From Pusillimonas sp. DMV24BSW_D (GTDB lineage: Bacteria > Pseudomonadota > Gammaproteobacteria > Burkholderiales > Burkholderiaceae_B): a DNA stretch of 64,000 nucleotides. The notes below the pieces were generated by a model. It was not told where the DNA came from. It saw only the letters and a list, made by a program, of their open reading frames with translations, and did not search any database. Shown here in pieces: positions 1 through 7,659 of this stretch; the stretch's first letter is position 1, and each line of letters opens with the position of its first letter. Location of the stretch: the NCBI RefSeq assembly GCF_011388195.1, contig NZ_CP049990.1, positions 1-64,000 on the forward strand. Reading direction: 5' to 3'. Both the position numbers and the translations under genes were made by a program.

Positions 1-740
1 CTCTCACCAACCGTCACAATAACCGTATCGCCGTCCTTAACGTCTCCGCCAACCGTACCGGTAAGAACAACACTCCCCCCAGACTCAACCGCACTAATAA
101 CGTTATCGCCTGTGACTGGATTAATTTCAACCGATGCACTAACACCAGTATCAACAACATAATTTTGCGATGAAGATGCGGTAGCCGCATTGCCTGCGGC
201 ATCCGTCGCGGTAACGCGGGCCGAAATCGATGAGTTGCCGGCCAAGACGGAACCGGGTACCGAAACGCTCCAGGAAACCCCGTTTGCAGCAACCGTTGCG
301 GTATACGTGGCGGAGCCAATGGTGATTGTGACAACATCCCCGGCACGCACGTCACCACCAACGCGCCCACTTAATGTGACTGCCTGACCTGACTCAAAAC
401 TATTGACGATATTATCGGCCGTAACCGGGTTAATTGTTACGCTTGCGGAAATGTCCGTATCAACCAGATACGGACGCGACGTAGTACCAGTAGCCGAAAG
501 GCCGGCAATATTGGTGGTGGTAAGGGAAGCACTAATCGAACCGGCGCTCAGCAGATCTGCGCCAGGGATCTCGATAGACCAAGTTGCACCATTGGCCCCA
601 ACCGAAGTGGTATATGTTTTGCCGCCAATCGACAAAGTAATCGTGTCACCCGGGTTAACCGTACCACCCACCGCGCCGAACACGCGCACCGTACCGCGCG
701 CTTCTGCCGCATTAATAATGTTGTCTGATGCAATATTGGC
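1..740 (-). repeat. Tandem Ig-like repeats of the adhesin
   Basis: Three successive units, the third cut by the edge, each about 100 codons long. They begin near 736, 421 and 117 with the related residues ASDNIIN, TADNIVN and TGDNVIS. Each contains a GxVGG(D/T)V...GDT/V(I/V)TxxIG segment and ends in VDT(D/G)(I/V)SASV. They are diverged at DNA level, so they are old protein repeats rather than fresh duplications. Confidence 0.75.
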
Positions 741-1370
741 GATCACAATATTGGCAATAGGGGGGCGCGCCGGTGGCCCAGCTGGTGGATCAAACGGGCG
801 ACCACGATCAGCCTCTTCACGCCCTGTGGCGCCACCCTGACCCTGCGTCGTCTGAAGCTCCGGCCCCGTTAATGTTTGAACCAGCGGATCCACTTCCCGT
901 GTTACCTGAGCATTCAAGGGCAGCGTTGCTTGCTGAATACCCAAAATACGCACAAGATTCTCAACCGAATCCACGTTGGCTACATCACTGGTTTCACTTT
1001 GATCAATGGAAAACGCACGCTCGTTGTTTTGGATAACGGCAGCGGTAGGTGCCAAGGCAGAAAATGGATCTTGTCCCGCCTCCAGGGCTTGAGCCAAACC
1101 GGCGACATCGGGATTCGAAGGCACACTGGCTTCACTTGGATCCACATCTGGAATATCAAGGCTGGGTTCAACCGCGAAAACCTGGTTCGACCCAACAACC
1201 ACCAACGGGTTGTTATCCATCGTCAGCTCAACGCTGCTCACATCACCCGTAACAATCTCCGCATCCAGCGGAATCTGATCGCCCAGTTTCACCGCAACAA
1301 GGGAGCCATCCGCAGAACGGACCCATGCCTCGCCGGTTACTTCAACAACGGTTGCAAATCCAGTAGCCAT
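1..1370 (-). CDS. LapA-like giant adhesin, N-terminal part (runs off the window)
   Basis: An open frame starts at ATG 1370 (GGAAAA upstream) and runs without a stop off the left edge, so only about 456 N-terminal residues are visible. Residues 1-70 (starts MATGFATVVEVTGEAWV) resemble the retention module of LapA-type adhesins, which holds the protein in the outer-membrane pore. A di-alanine segment, PTAAV at 108-112, lies where the periplasmic protease LapG cuts LapA. An acidic, Pro-rich linker follows. From about residue 210 there are Ig-like repeats of roughly 100 residues (motifs such as DNIVN, VGGDVRAGD, VDTDISASV). There is no Sec signal peptide, as expected for type I secretion. Family role: biofilm adhesion. 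The C-terminal RTX/secretion signal and the transporter genes would lie to the left and cannot be seen. The LapA-like assignment is inference from domain layout. Confidence 0.8.
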   Translation of the reverse strand, partial: MATGFATVVEVTGEAWVRSADGSLVAVKLGDQIPLDAEIVTGDVSSVELTMDNNPLVVVGSNQVFAVEPSLDIPDVDPSEASVPSNPDVAGLAQALEAGQDPFSALAPTAAVIQNNERAFSIDQSETSDVANVDSVENLVRILGIQQATLPLNAQVTREVDPLVQTLTGPELQTTQGQGGATGREEADRGRPFDPPAGPPARPPIANIVIANIASDNIINAAEARGTVRVFGAVGGTVNPGDTITLSIGGKTYTTSVGANGATWSIEIPGADLLSAGSISASLTTTNIAGLSATGTTSRPYLVDTDISASVTINPVTADNIVNSFESGQAVTLSGRVGGDVRAGDVVTITIGSATYTATVAANGVSWSVSVPGSVLAGNSSISARVTATDAAGNAATASSSQNYVVDTGVSASVEINPVTGDNVISAVESGGSVVLTGTVGGDVKDGDTVIVTVGE

Positions 1371-1494
1371 AATGTTTTCCAGTGTTCGATCGCGCGCAGA
1401 CTGCGCCTACGCTATTTGGGTTAGTACGATCGTAGGAAAACTGGGGTAAATTGCCTATTGGCGTCGACGACAGGTTAGCCGGCTTTTTTTATGA
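1371..1494. other. Gap upstream of the adhesin gene
   Basis: This 124-bp gap separates the glutamine-amidotransferase-like gene from the adhesin gene (same strand). I see no convincing rho-independent terminator. It holds a 13-nt perfect palindrome (GCGCAG-A-CTGCGC, 1394-1406) in the presumed adhesin leader and a 10-bp palindrome TACGATCGTA (1425-1434). Either could be a regulatory site. No promoter boxes are clear enough to call. Confidence 0.35.
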
Positions 1495-2217
1495 TTAATT
1501 CTTCAAACCCTGCACCCACCGCTGGTAGACGCGACGCAGAACATCAGTTAAACCCGCGGTTCTTTCTGAAATGTTACTAAACATTTCATTTTCTGAGCTA
1601 ACAGACGGATTGCCTGCCTCACGCTCACGTTTCAGGAATGCGCCATTTTTAGCCACATAAGCCTCAACCAATGCCGGTGTCATCTCAAAATGCGACTGCA
1701 TGCCAATATGCAAATCGTTCACCACGAAAGCCTGATTTTCACAAGTGCGGTTCGTCGCAATACGGACAGCGCCGGGCGGAAGCGAGAAGGTATCGCTATG
1801 CCATTGAAACGTAAGCAATTCTTCTCCGGGTTTACGCTGCCACCACGCATCAGAAAACAAATTATTTTCCGTTTGAATAGATTGCCAGCCAATCTCGGCG
1901 CGGTGATTTTTCTCAACTTTAGCACCTAAGGCCACCGCCAAAATCTGGCTGCCCAAACAGTGGCCCGCTACCGGCATGCCCAACTCGTTCGCCCGACGAA
2001 TCAGTTCAATTTCCTGATTAATCCATGGGAATGGGTCATAAACACCCATATATCCTCCCATAAGAACCAACCCGGAAAACACCTCGGGGTTTTCCGGAAC
2101 AGGCTCGCCCTGGTCGACACGGATCACTTGGGTTCGAACGCCCAGGTCGTCCAGAATGGGCACAACCGTGCCCGGCGTGCCAACTTCGGTATGCTGAAAA
2201 ACGGCAACAGGTTTCAT
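1495..2217 (-). CDS. Class I glutamine-amidotransferase-like hydrolase
   Basis: A 240-residue protein of the GMP-synthase-like type 1 GATase family. The nucleophile elbow GHCLGSQ puts the catalytic Cys at 87; the later SHFE motif gives His176 and Glu178, completing a C-H-E triad. No synthetase domain is fused to it. In aniline-degradation operons a stand-alone GATase-like protein (TdnT/AtdA2 type) hydrolyses gamma-glutamyl amides, and in polyamine pathways PuuD does the same, so a gamma-glutamyl hydrolase is likely here. It is the last gene of the operon; its ATG overlaps the amidase stop by 4 bp, implying translational coupling. The fold is clear; the substrate is inference. Confidence 0.82.
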   Translation of the reverse strand: MKPVAVFQHTEVGTPGTVVPILDDLGVRTQVIRVDQGEPVPENPEVFSGLVLMGGYMGVYDPFPWINQEIELIRRANELGMPVAGHCLGSQILAVALGAKVEKNHRAEIGWQSIQTENNLFSDAWWQRKPGEELLTFQWHSDTFSLPPGAVRIATNRTCENQAFVVNDLHIGMQSHFEMTPALVEAYVAKNGAFLKREREAGNPSVSSENEMFSNISERTAGLTDVLRRVYQRWVQGLKN

Positions 2218-3572
2218 GTAAACAAGTTCAATATTGGCTCTATCTCTGCCGAAAAGCTTAACACTTGTTGATCCGCATACTTGCGCCCAACGATCTGCAA
2301 TCCAATTGGCAGCCCTTCAGACGAAGTTCCAACCGGCATACTGATACCGGGTTGATGAGACATATTGAATGGGAAGGCAAAGCTGTTGCCTGCAAACCAA
2401 TTCAGGTCTGTTTGCGTGCAAGCCGACGCGTCAGGCAATTGGGGCGCCGGAGCTGACGTGGTGGGCGTTAACAAAATATCCACTTCCCCGAACACGGCAT
2501 TCAAACGATTATGAAAATCGCGTAGTGCAGTACGACCCGCCGAAACCGAAGCAGTATCAATCGCCGCCCCTTCATCGTAAACACAAAGAAGCGCTGCATC
2601 CAGCAACTGGCGCTTTTCATCGGGCCAAGATTGAAAAGACTCGAAAATCCGGGCCACCCAAACAGCCCAAATCGAGTGCGCAAACCCTTCCGTTTTCAAA
2701 TCTACGCGCTCAAGCCAATAGCCCTGCTTGCTTAGTTTTTCGCGCACTTCCTTAAACCGCTGATCGACGGAAGCATCGATGACATCATCGGCATCAATTC
2801 GATCGCACCAGCCTATTTTCAAATACTTGCCAGGCTGACTGTCAAAACTGCGCTGAAACAAGGAACAAGGGTCTGAATAGTGGCCCTTCGACAGGGATGC
2901 AAAAGCCACCTGCGCATCGGCAACCGTTCGGGTAATGACTCCCTGATGCGCAAAATCGGCAAAGGCGCTCAAGGGAGGAGACGGAATCGCGCCATACGTT
3001 GGCTTGAACCCAACCACGCCGCAAAGCGCGGCAGGAATCCGAACCGACCCTCCGGCATCGCTGCCCAGTGCCAACGGCCCCCACCCTTTTGCTACGTGGG
3101 CCGCCGCACCACTGCTGGAACCGCCGGCCGAATGACACGGGTTGACCGGATTACGCGTGACACCGGTATGAGGGTTACTAGACATAATGGTCCAACCAAA
3201 TTCGGTTGAGGTGGTTTTGCCGAAAATAACGGCGCCGGCAGCACGTAACGCCGCGACAGACGGTGCATCCCGAGCCGGAACCGGGTCATGCTCGGTGGTG
3301 CGGGATCCACGCCGGTTAGGCCAACCTCTAACCGCAATCATGTCTTTAACAGAGACAGGAATACCATCAAGCAGCCCGATCGGCGTGCCATTCGCAAAAC
3401 GCTGCTCAGACGTCCGAGCCTGCTCCAGCGCCACCTCGCGATCGATTAATACAAAAGCGTTAATGTCTTGCTTATCAGCCTCAATTTCATCAAGCAACGT
3501 TTCCAGCACCGTAACCGGCGACAGTTCCCGACGGGAAAACGCCTGATGCAACTGATCTATATTCATATCCAC
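2214..3572 (-). CDS. Amidase (amidase signature family)
   Basis: A 452-residue protein with the Ser-cisSer-Lys triad of the amidase signature family: Lys76 (SVKDM), cis-Ser in GGSSSG at 150-155, and nucleophile Ser176 in GSDAGGSVRIP. Length is normal for the family (about 450-500). It lacks the conserved partners that would mark it as GatA: no gatC or gatB is nearby, and it sits in a catabolic operon. It starts 10 bp after the glutamine-synthetase-like gene and overlaps the next gene by 4 bp. Probable role: hydrolysis of an amide in the cluster's pathway. Whether it acts on the parent substrate or on a gamma-glutamyl intermediate is unknown. Confidence 0.85.
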   Translation of the reverse strand: MDMNIDQLHQAFSRRELSPVTVLETLLDEIEADKQDINAFVLIDREVALEQARTSEQRFANGTPIGLLDGIPVSVKDMIAVRGWPNRRGSRTTEHDPVPARDAPSVAALRAAGAVIFGKTTSTEFGWTIMSSNPHTGVTRNPVNPCHSAGGSSSGAAAHVAKGWGPLALGSDAGGSVRIPAALCGVVGFKPTYGAIPSPPLSAFADFAHQGVITRTVADAQVAFASLSKGHYSDPCSLFQRSFDSQPGKYLKIGWCDRIDADDVIDASVDQRFKEVREKLSKQGYWLERVDLKTEGFAHSIWAVWVARIFESFQSWPDEKRQLLDAALLCVYDEGAAIDTASVSAGRTALRDFHNRLNAVFGEVDILLTPTTSAPAPQLPDASACTQTDLNWFAGNSFAFPFNMSHQPGISMPVGTSSEGLPIGLQIVGRKYADQQVLSFSAEIEPILNLFT

Positions 3573-3582
3573 GCCATTAAGA

Positions 3583-5019
3583 TTAAAAAAGATCGAAATA
3601 CTCGCGATGCTCCCATTCGGTCACATCCAAATTAAAACGGGCGATTTCAGCCTCTTTAATAAAGCAATAGTAATCAACAAAAACACGCCCCATTTTTTCA
3701 ACTAAATAGGCATCCTCGCGCAAGCTGTCGATTGCTTCCTGCAAAGAACGCGGCAAAGGTTCGGCCTGGGTTTCATAAGGTACGTCCACCGATGGCCCGG
3801 GGTCGATCTGGTTTTGCATACCGTGCAACCCGGCAAACAATTGAGACGCCATATATAAGTAAGGATTTGCAGTCGGCTCACCCATACGATTTTCAATGCG
3901 AGACGCAGCCAGCCCCTTTCCACCCAGAATTCGCAACATGGCAGCCCGGTTGTCGCGTGCCCAAACAGCACGGTCGGGTGCCAGGGAAAAGGGCCGATAC
4001 CGCCGATAGCCGTTAATGGTTGGGCAGGCAAAGGCCGCGCTGGCGCGGGCATGTTGCTTCAGGCCGCCCAAATAATGCATGCCCATATCACTAAGTTCCT
4101 GGCCATCTTCATGCGGCATGAAAAGATTTTGCCCGTCGCTGCGGCGACGCAGTGACTGGTGCAGATGCCAGCCACTGGACATCACATTGGGTACTTTGGG
4201 CCGACACATAAACGTGGCGTGATAACCGTTACGCCAGCATATTTGCTTGATCGCACTACGCAAAAACACCATTAAATCGGCCGGCGCCATTCCCACCGTG
4301 GGGCTGAAAGTTAATTCAAACTGACTCGGGCCAAACTCAATTTCCATTGACCGCAACGGCAAATCGGCCGCCTGAAGCTGAGATCTCAGCAACTCCATGA
4401 GGTCATCCACACGATCGTACCGAAGTTCAGTAAGGTATTGATATCCGTGCGTTAACAGCGACACGTCGGGCGGAGTTCCAGGTTGTCCGCCGTCGGCCAG
4501 ACCCAATCGTTGCCCCTCAAGTTTGAAAGCGTGAAACTCCACCTCAAGACCTGCAACAAAATCGCATCCAAAGCCATCCAACTCTTTTAGCGCCCGTTGC
4601 ATTAGTTGGCGCGAAGAGATAGGCATGACCTGACCATCGACGGTGTAGGCGTCACACAGAACCCAACCGGTTTTGTTTGCCCACGGCAACACGCGAAAAG
4701 TTTGCGGATCGGCCACAATGGTGAAATCGGATGCGCCCTTCAAACCTTCAATTTGAAAGCCCGTGCTATTAAAAACAGGGAAAACTGTTTTATGTGACGT
4801 GTCCTTCAACAACAGCGTAGAAGTTAAATTCACACCATCCCACAACGCCTGCTTGGCCTCTTCTGCAACCAACGTTTTGCCGCGCAAAATACCGTGCTGG
4901 TCGGGAAAGACAAAGCGCACCAGATTCAGGTTCTCTGCTTCGATACGCTTAACAACATCCTGAGCCCATTTGTGCTGGTCGGGCGACCATAAATCGTACC
5001 GCTCAACAAAGCTGGCCAT
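3583..5019 (-). CDS. Glutamine-synthetase-like gamma-glutamyl-amine ligase
   Basis: A 478-residue member of the glutamine synthetase superfamily. Catalytic signatures are present: LEVEF (Glu159, Glu161), EIEFGPSQFEL (Glu226-235 region), SGWHLHQSL (His285, His287), NGYRRYRP (336-343) and RIENR...NPYLYMAS (374-391). The adenylylation-site segment typical of housekeeping GlnA is not visible. Such GS-like proteins (PuuA, IpuC, and TdnQ/AtdA1 for anilines) couple glutamate to an amine other than ammonia using ATP. Operon context with a Rieske oxygenase and a GATase-like hydrolase favours that role. Its ATG overlaps the Rieske stop (TAATG). The amine substrate cannot be predicted. Confidence 0.82.
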   Translation of the reverse strand: MASFVERYDLWSPDQHKWAQDVVKRIEAENLNLVRFVFPDQHGILRGKTLVAEEAKQALWDGVNLTSTLLLKDTSHKTVFPVFNSTGFQIEGLKGASDFTIVADPQTFRVLPWANKTGWVLCDAYTVDGQVMPISSRQLMQRALKELDGFGCDFVAGLEVEFHAFKLEGQRLGLADGGQPGTPPDVSLLTHGYQYLTELRYDRVDDLMELLRSQLQAADLPLRSMEIEFGPSQFELTFSPTVGMAPADLMVFLRSAIKQICWRNGYHATFMCRPKVPNVMSSGWHLHQSLRRRSDGQNLFMPHEDGQELSDMGMHYLGGLKQHARASAAFACPTINGYRRYRPFSLAPDRAVWARDNRAAMLRILGGKGLAASRIENRMGEPTANPYLYMASQLFAGLHGMQNQIDPGPSVDVPYETQAEPLPRSLQEAIDSLREDAYLVEKMGRVFVDYYCFIKEAEIARFNLDVTEWEHREYFDLF

Positions 5020-6362
5020 TATGCATCCCCGCCAACGCGCTGTGGCAATCGCTCAGAAGCCCAATCTGAGCCCTGGCGCCGCTCGATATCGGCCTCTTTC
5101 CAATAGGTAACCGGGTCTACACCCGCTTTTTCAATGCCATCAATTGAGGGGGGGCCCGAGAATTCACCCGCCTGTGACGCGTCGATTAATAAAGGTGCAT
5201 CGCCACCTTTCAAGGTGCTCTCAATCGCCTTAACCAACATACGACGATAGGTCACGATGCCTTTATCACTGGTTCCCAAGTGCTCGCGTGTGCGATCTTG
5301 TATACGCCCTTGAGACTCAATCGCCCACTGGTCATGCACATTAATATCGTGCCCCATCCCCGTGTACGTTTCCGACAGCTGCTCGTTGACATCGTACCCA
5401 TAGTTGTTGCTGCGATTGCGACGCGATATGTAATCGGGCAGCTCATACAGCTCCAACCGCTGCTCTCGCATACGCTTTTTATCCACCGGACCGGTAAAAC
5501 TGGTAAAAATGGCGTACCAATAACAAGTTTCATCATCAACCGGCACATGCCATTGAGAGATGGTCATTTCCGCACTCATGGGAATAACAAACGCCTGCGG
5601 AAATACAAGATTCGTTACGCGAACATGCGTTTGGTTCTGCGGCAAGTGGCGCAATGCCGTTAAGCGCATGCCGTAATTGGTTGGCTCCACCTTAATATCG
5701 GGGCGACCATATTCACGCAAAACCTGGGTGATAGGCATCTCGGAATCGGCAGATGCACCCCGGAACTGCTTGCCATAGCTTTCCGAGGTGTCTTCGTCTT
5801 CAAAAAAACGGTGCAAATACGATGCATGCGCGGGGTCGATACCTACTTCCAGAGCCTGGAGCCAGTTGCACTCGATCAGACCTTTGAACGCGAACGTGTG
5901 CGTGTCCGGCGCAACAAAGCAATCGAACTCGGGAAACGCGGGCGGCTCGCCTTCACCCAAATACGCAAAAATAATGCCGCTACGCTCGACCACGGGATAC
6001 GAACTTTGCTGGATATGTTTGTACATGGTGCTGTTTTCGGGTTCCGCAGGCGTTTCCAGACAGGCTCCCTTTACGTTGAACAGCCAGCCGTGAAATGGGC
6101 AGCGCAAGCCGCCGTCTTCAACGCGACCAAATGCCAGGTCGGCACCGCGATGCGGGCAATCGCGATCCATCAGTCCCAGTTCGCCGTTCTCGTCGCGAAA
6201 CAAAACAAAATTCTGCCCCATTAAGCGCACCGGGCGCACTGGACGCTTGCCTTCAAGCTCATCGGTTAACGCAACAGGCTGCCAGTACCTGCGCAACAGC
6301 TTGCCGGCCGGCGCTTCGGACCCTACACGCGTCATGAAATCATTCTGTTCCACTGTCAACAT
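5019..6362 (-). CDS. Rieske non-heme iron oxygenase, phthalate 4,5-dioxygenase-type alpha subunit
   Basis: A 447-residue protein. I chose ATG 6362 because GGAAGGAA lies 7 nt upstream; a 16-residue upstream extension has no such site. The N-terminal Rieske domain has Cys69-x-His71 and Cys88-x2-His91. The catalytic domain has the bridging Asp and iron ligands in D176-x2-H179-x4-H184 (IDPAHASYLH), preceded by NWLQALEVG. The length and motifs match the phthalate/vanillate/carbazole class, whose oxygenases work without a small subunit but need a separate reductase. No reductase or ferredoxin gene is in the cluster. It is the first gene of the operon, behind a GntR-type operator. Probable role: hydroxylation of an aromatic ring or another C-H bond. 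Confidence 0.85.
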   Translation of the reverse strand: MLTVEQNDFMTRVGSEAPAGKLLRRYWQPVALTDELEGKRPVRPVRLMGQNFVLFRDENGELGLMDRDCPHRGADLAFGRVEDGGLRCPFHGWLFNVKGACLETPAEPENSTMYKHIQQSSYPVVERSGIIFAYLGEGEPPAFPEFDCFVAPDTHTFAFKGLIECNWLQALEVGIDPAHASYLHRFFEDEDTSESYGKQFRGASADSEMPITQVLREYGRPDIKVEPTNYGMRLTALRHLPQNQTHVRVTNLVFPQAFVIPMSAEMTISQWHVPVDDETCYWYAIFTSFTGPVDKKRMREQRLELYELPDYISRRNRSNNYGYDVNEQLSETYTGMGHDINVHDQWAIESQGRIQDRTREHLGTSDKGIVTYRRMLVKAIESTLKGGDAPLLIDASQAGEFSGPPSIDGIEKAGVDPVTYWKEADIERRQGSDWASERLPQRVGGDA

Positions 6363-6396
6363 TGCATTATTCCTTCCAACATAAAAAGTTATTCCT

Positions 6397-6410
6397 ATTG
6401 TATACAACAA
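6397..6410 (-). promoter_or_regulatory. GntR-type operator upstream of the Rieske gene
   Basis: The 14-mer ATTGTATACAACAA contains the perfect palindrome TTGTATACAA (6398-6407). The same 14-mer occurs inverted at 6534-6547 in front of the gntR gene. FCD-type GntR regulators commonly bind TNGTNNNACNA-like palindromes, which this fits. It lies 35 bp upstream of the Rieske start, where repression of that promoter is expected. Confidence 0.7.
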
Positions 6411-6533
6411 TATTCAATCAAGAAAAGTACGTTTTTTAAATTATCTATCAAAATAAAAATAAACTATTTATTTTCAATACTTTAAATAAAATCAAGCAAA
6501 ACCAAAAAACATTCAAATTTCATAAAATAGAAT

Positions 6534-6547
6534 TTGTTGTATACAAT
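6534..6547 (+). promoter_or_regulatory. GntR-type operator upstream of the gntR gene
   Basis: TTGTTGTATACAAT is the exact inverted copy of the site at 6397-6410. It ends 32 bp before the regulator's ATG at 6580, in a very AT-rich divergent promoter region. The pair suggests the regulator represses both its own gene and the catabolic operon. Confidence 0.7.
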
Positions 6548-6579
6548 GAAATCATCTTGATTTGAGCAGCTTAAACACC

Positions 6580-7392
6580 ATGAGTTCACAACAATCACGC
6601 GTTCTGGTCCAACTGCGCGGGCTAATCCTGAACGGCACGTTCGCCCCTGGCGAACGCCTGGCGGAAATCCCGCTTTCAGAGCGATTAAACACGTCGCGTA
6701 CGCCAATCAGGCAAGCACTGGTCACACTCGAGCACGAAGGTTTGATCGAACCCTCTTCGGGCGGCGGATATCAAATGCGGGCCTTCACCATGGAAGAAGT
6801 GGCCGACGCCATTCGCCTAAGAGGCGTGATGGAAGGATTTGCCGCGCGAACATTAGCTGAACGTGGCGCAAGCAAATCAATCACCAAGGAACTGAAAAAG
6901 TGCCTCGACGAAGGCGATGCCGTGGTCTACAAAACCAGTATGGATTTGGACGATTACGCTCTTTACGTACGCATGAACGACCGTTTCCACCAACTCCTCA
7001 TTCAAGGGTGCGGCAATAAAGCGCTCATGCGCGTAATGGATCAACTCAACAGCCAGGCATTCGGCGCGCCCAGTGCAACATTACCCATGCAATCGTCCAT
7101 GGAGGAAGGCCAGGAATGGATGAAAATCGCCCACCACACCCACCACGCAATCGTCCAGGCAATCGAGCTTGGGCAAGGTAGCCGAGCTCAGGCTTTAGGT
7201 GAAGAGCACGTGGAAATTGCGCGCCAGAACCTGCAGTTCGCCATGCAAGACCCTGAACTGGCGGTGCGCATTTTGCCGGGCATACAAATGGTAAGCGGTG
7301 TGGAATCTACGACAACGGCCGACCCGCTAAAAAAGCCAAGCCAACAATTGGGAAAGCGTATTTCGCGTAAAAACGAAAACACAAAAGCATGA
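6580..7392 (+). CDS. GntR family (FCD subfamily) transcriptional regulator
   Basis: 270 residues from ATG 6580 (a TTG at 6562 is a possible but poorer start). N-terminal winged helix: VLVQLRGLILNGTFAPGERL, SERLNTSRTPIRQAL and LEHEGLI are typical GntR segments. The C-terminal part (from about residue 75) is an FCD-type all-helical ligand domain with RLRGVMEG, a FH...L segment and a late HH...EHV His pair that would hold a metal. It is divergent from the Rieske/GS/amidase/GATase operon, with matching operators between them, so it is probably the operon's substrate-responsive repressor. A Lys/Arg-rich tail of about 20 residues is unusual. Confidence 0.85.
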   Translation: MSSQQSRVLVQLRGLILNGTFAPGERLAEIPLSERLNTSRTPIRQALVTLEHEGLIEPSSGGGYQMRAFTMEEVADAIRLRGVMEGFAARTLAERGASKSITKELKKCLDEGDAVVYKTSMDLDDYALYVRMNDRFHQLLIQGCGNKALMRVMDQLNSQAFGAPSATLPMQSSMEEGQEWMKIAHHTHHAIVQAIELGQGSRAQALGEEHVEIARQNLQFAMQDPELAVRILPGIQMVSGVESTTTADPLKKPSQQLGKRISRKNENTKA

Positions 7393-7404
7393 AGTGGGGG
7401 GAGA

Positions 7405-7479
7405 TGGCGCGCCCGACAGGAATCGAACCTGTATCGAGAGCTTCGGAAACTCTAATTCTATCCATTGAACTACGGGCGC
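7405..7479 (-). tRNA. tRNA-Arg (anticodon CCG)
   Basis: Reading the minus strand gives a 7-bp acceptor stem GCGCCCG/CGGGCGC, anticodon loop TTCCGAA (anticodon CCG, Arg), a T-loop GGTTCGATTCC, discriminator G and an encoded CCA at 7405-7407. It sits between the gntR gene and the cytochrome gene. On the minus strand TACAAT lies just upstream as a possible -10 box. Confidence 0.95.
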
Positions 7480-7659
7480 GCAGCAGCGACATTGTAGCGG
7501 TTTCACTGCTTCCCTGCATTTCCCCCATACAACCGGTATAATCGCAGTCTTAGTTAGTAGCAACTCAACCCAATAACTATGCCCGGAAACGGGTGCAAAT
7601 GAAACCGCCTCGAATTTAGGCCCAGTGCGCCTTGGTTCCCGTATACGCAGGACTCGAGA

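Noticed and set aside
2214-3572. GatA subunit of Glu-tRNA(Gln) amidotransferase
   Set aside because: No gatC or gatB next to it, and catabolic operon context; an amidase-signature hydrolase is the better call.
3583-5019. Housekeeping glnA
   Set aside because: Operon with catabolic genes, lack of the adenylylation segment and gamma-glutamyl-ligase-like length argue against it.
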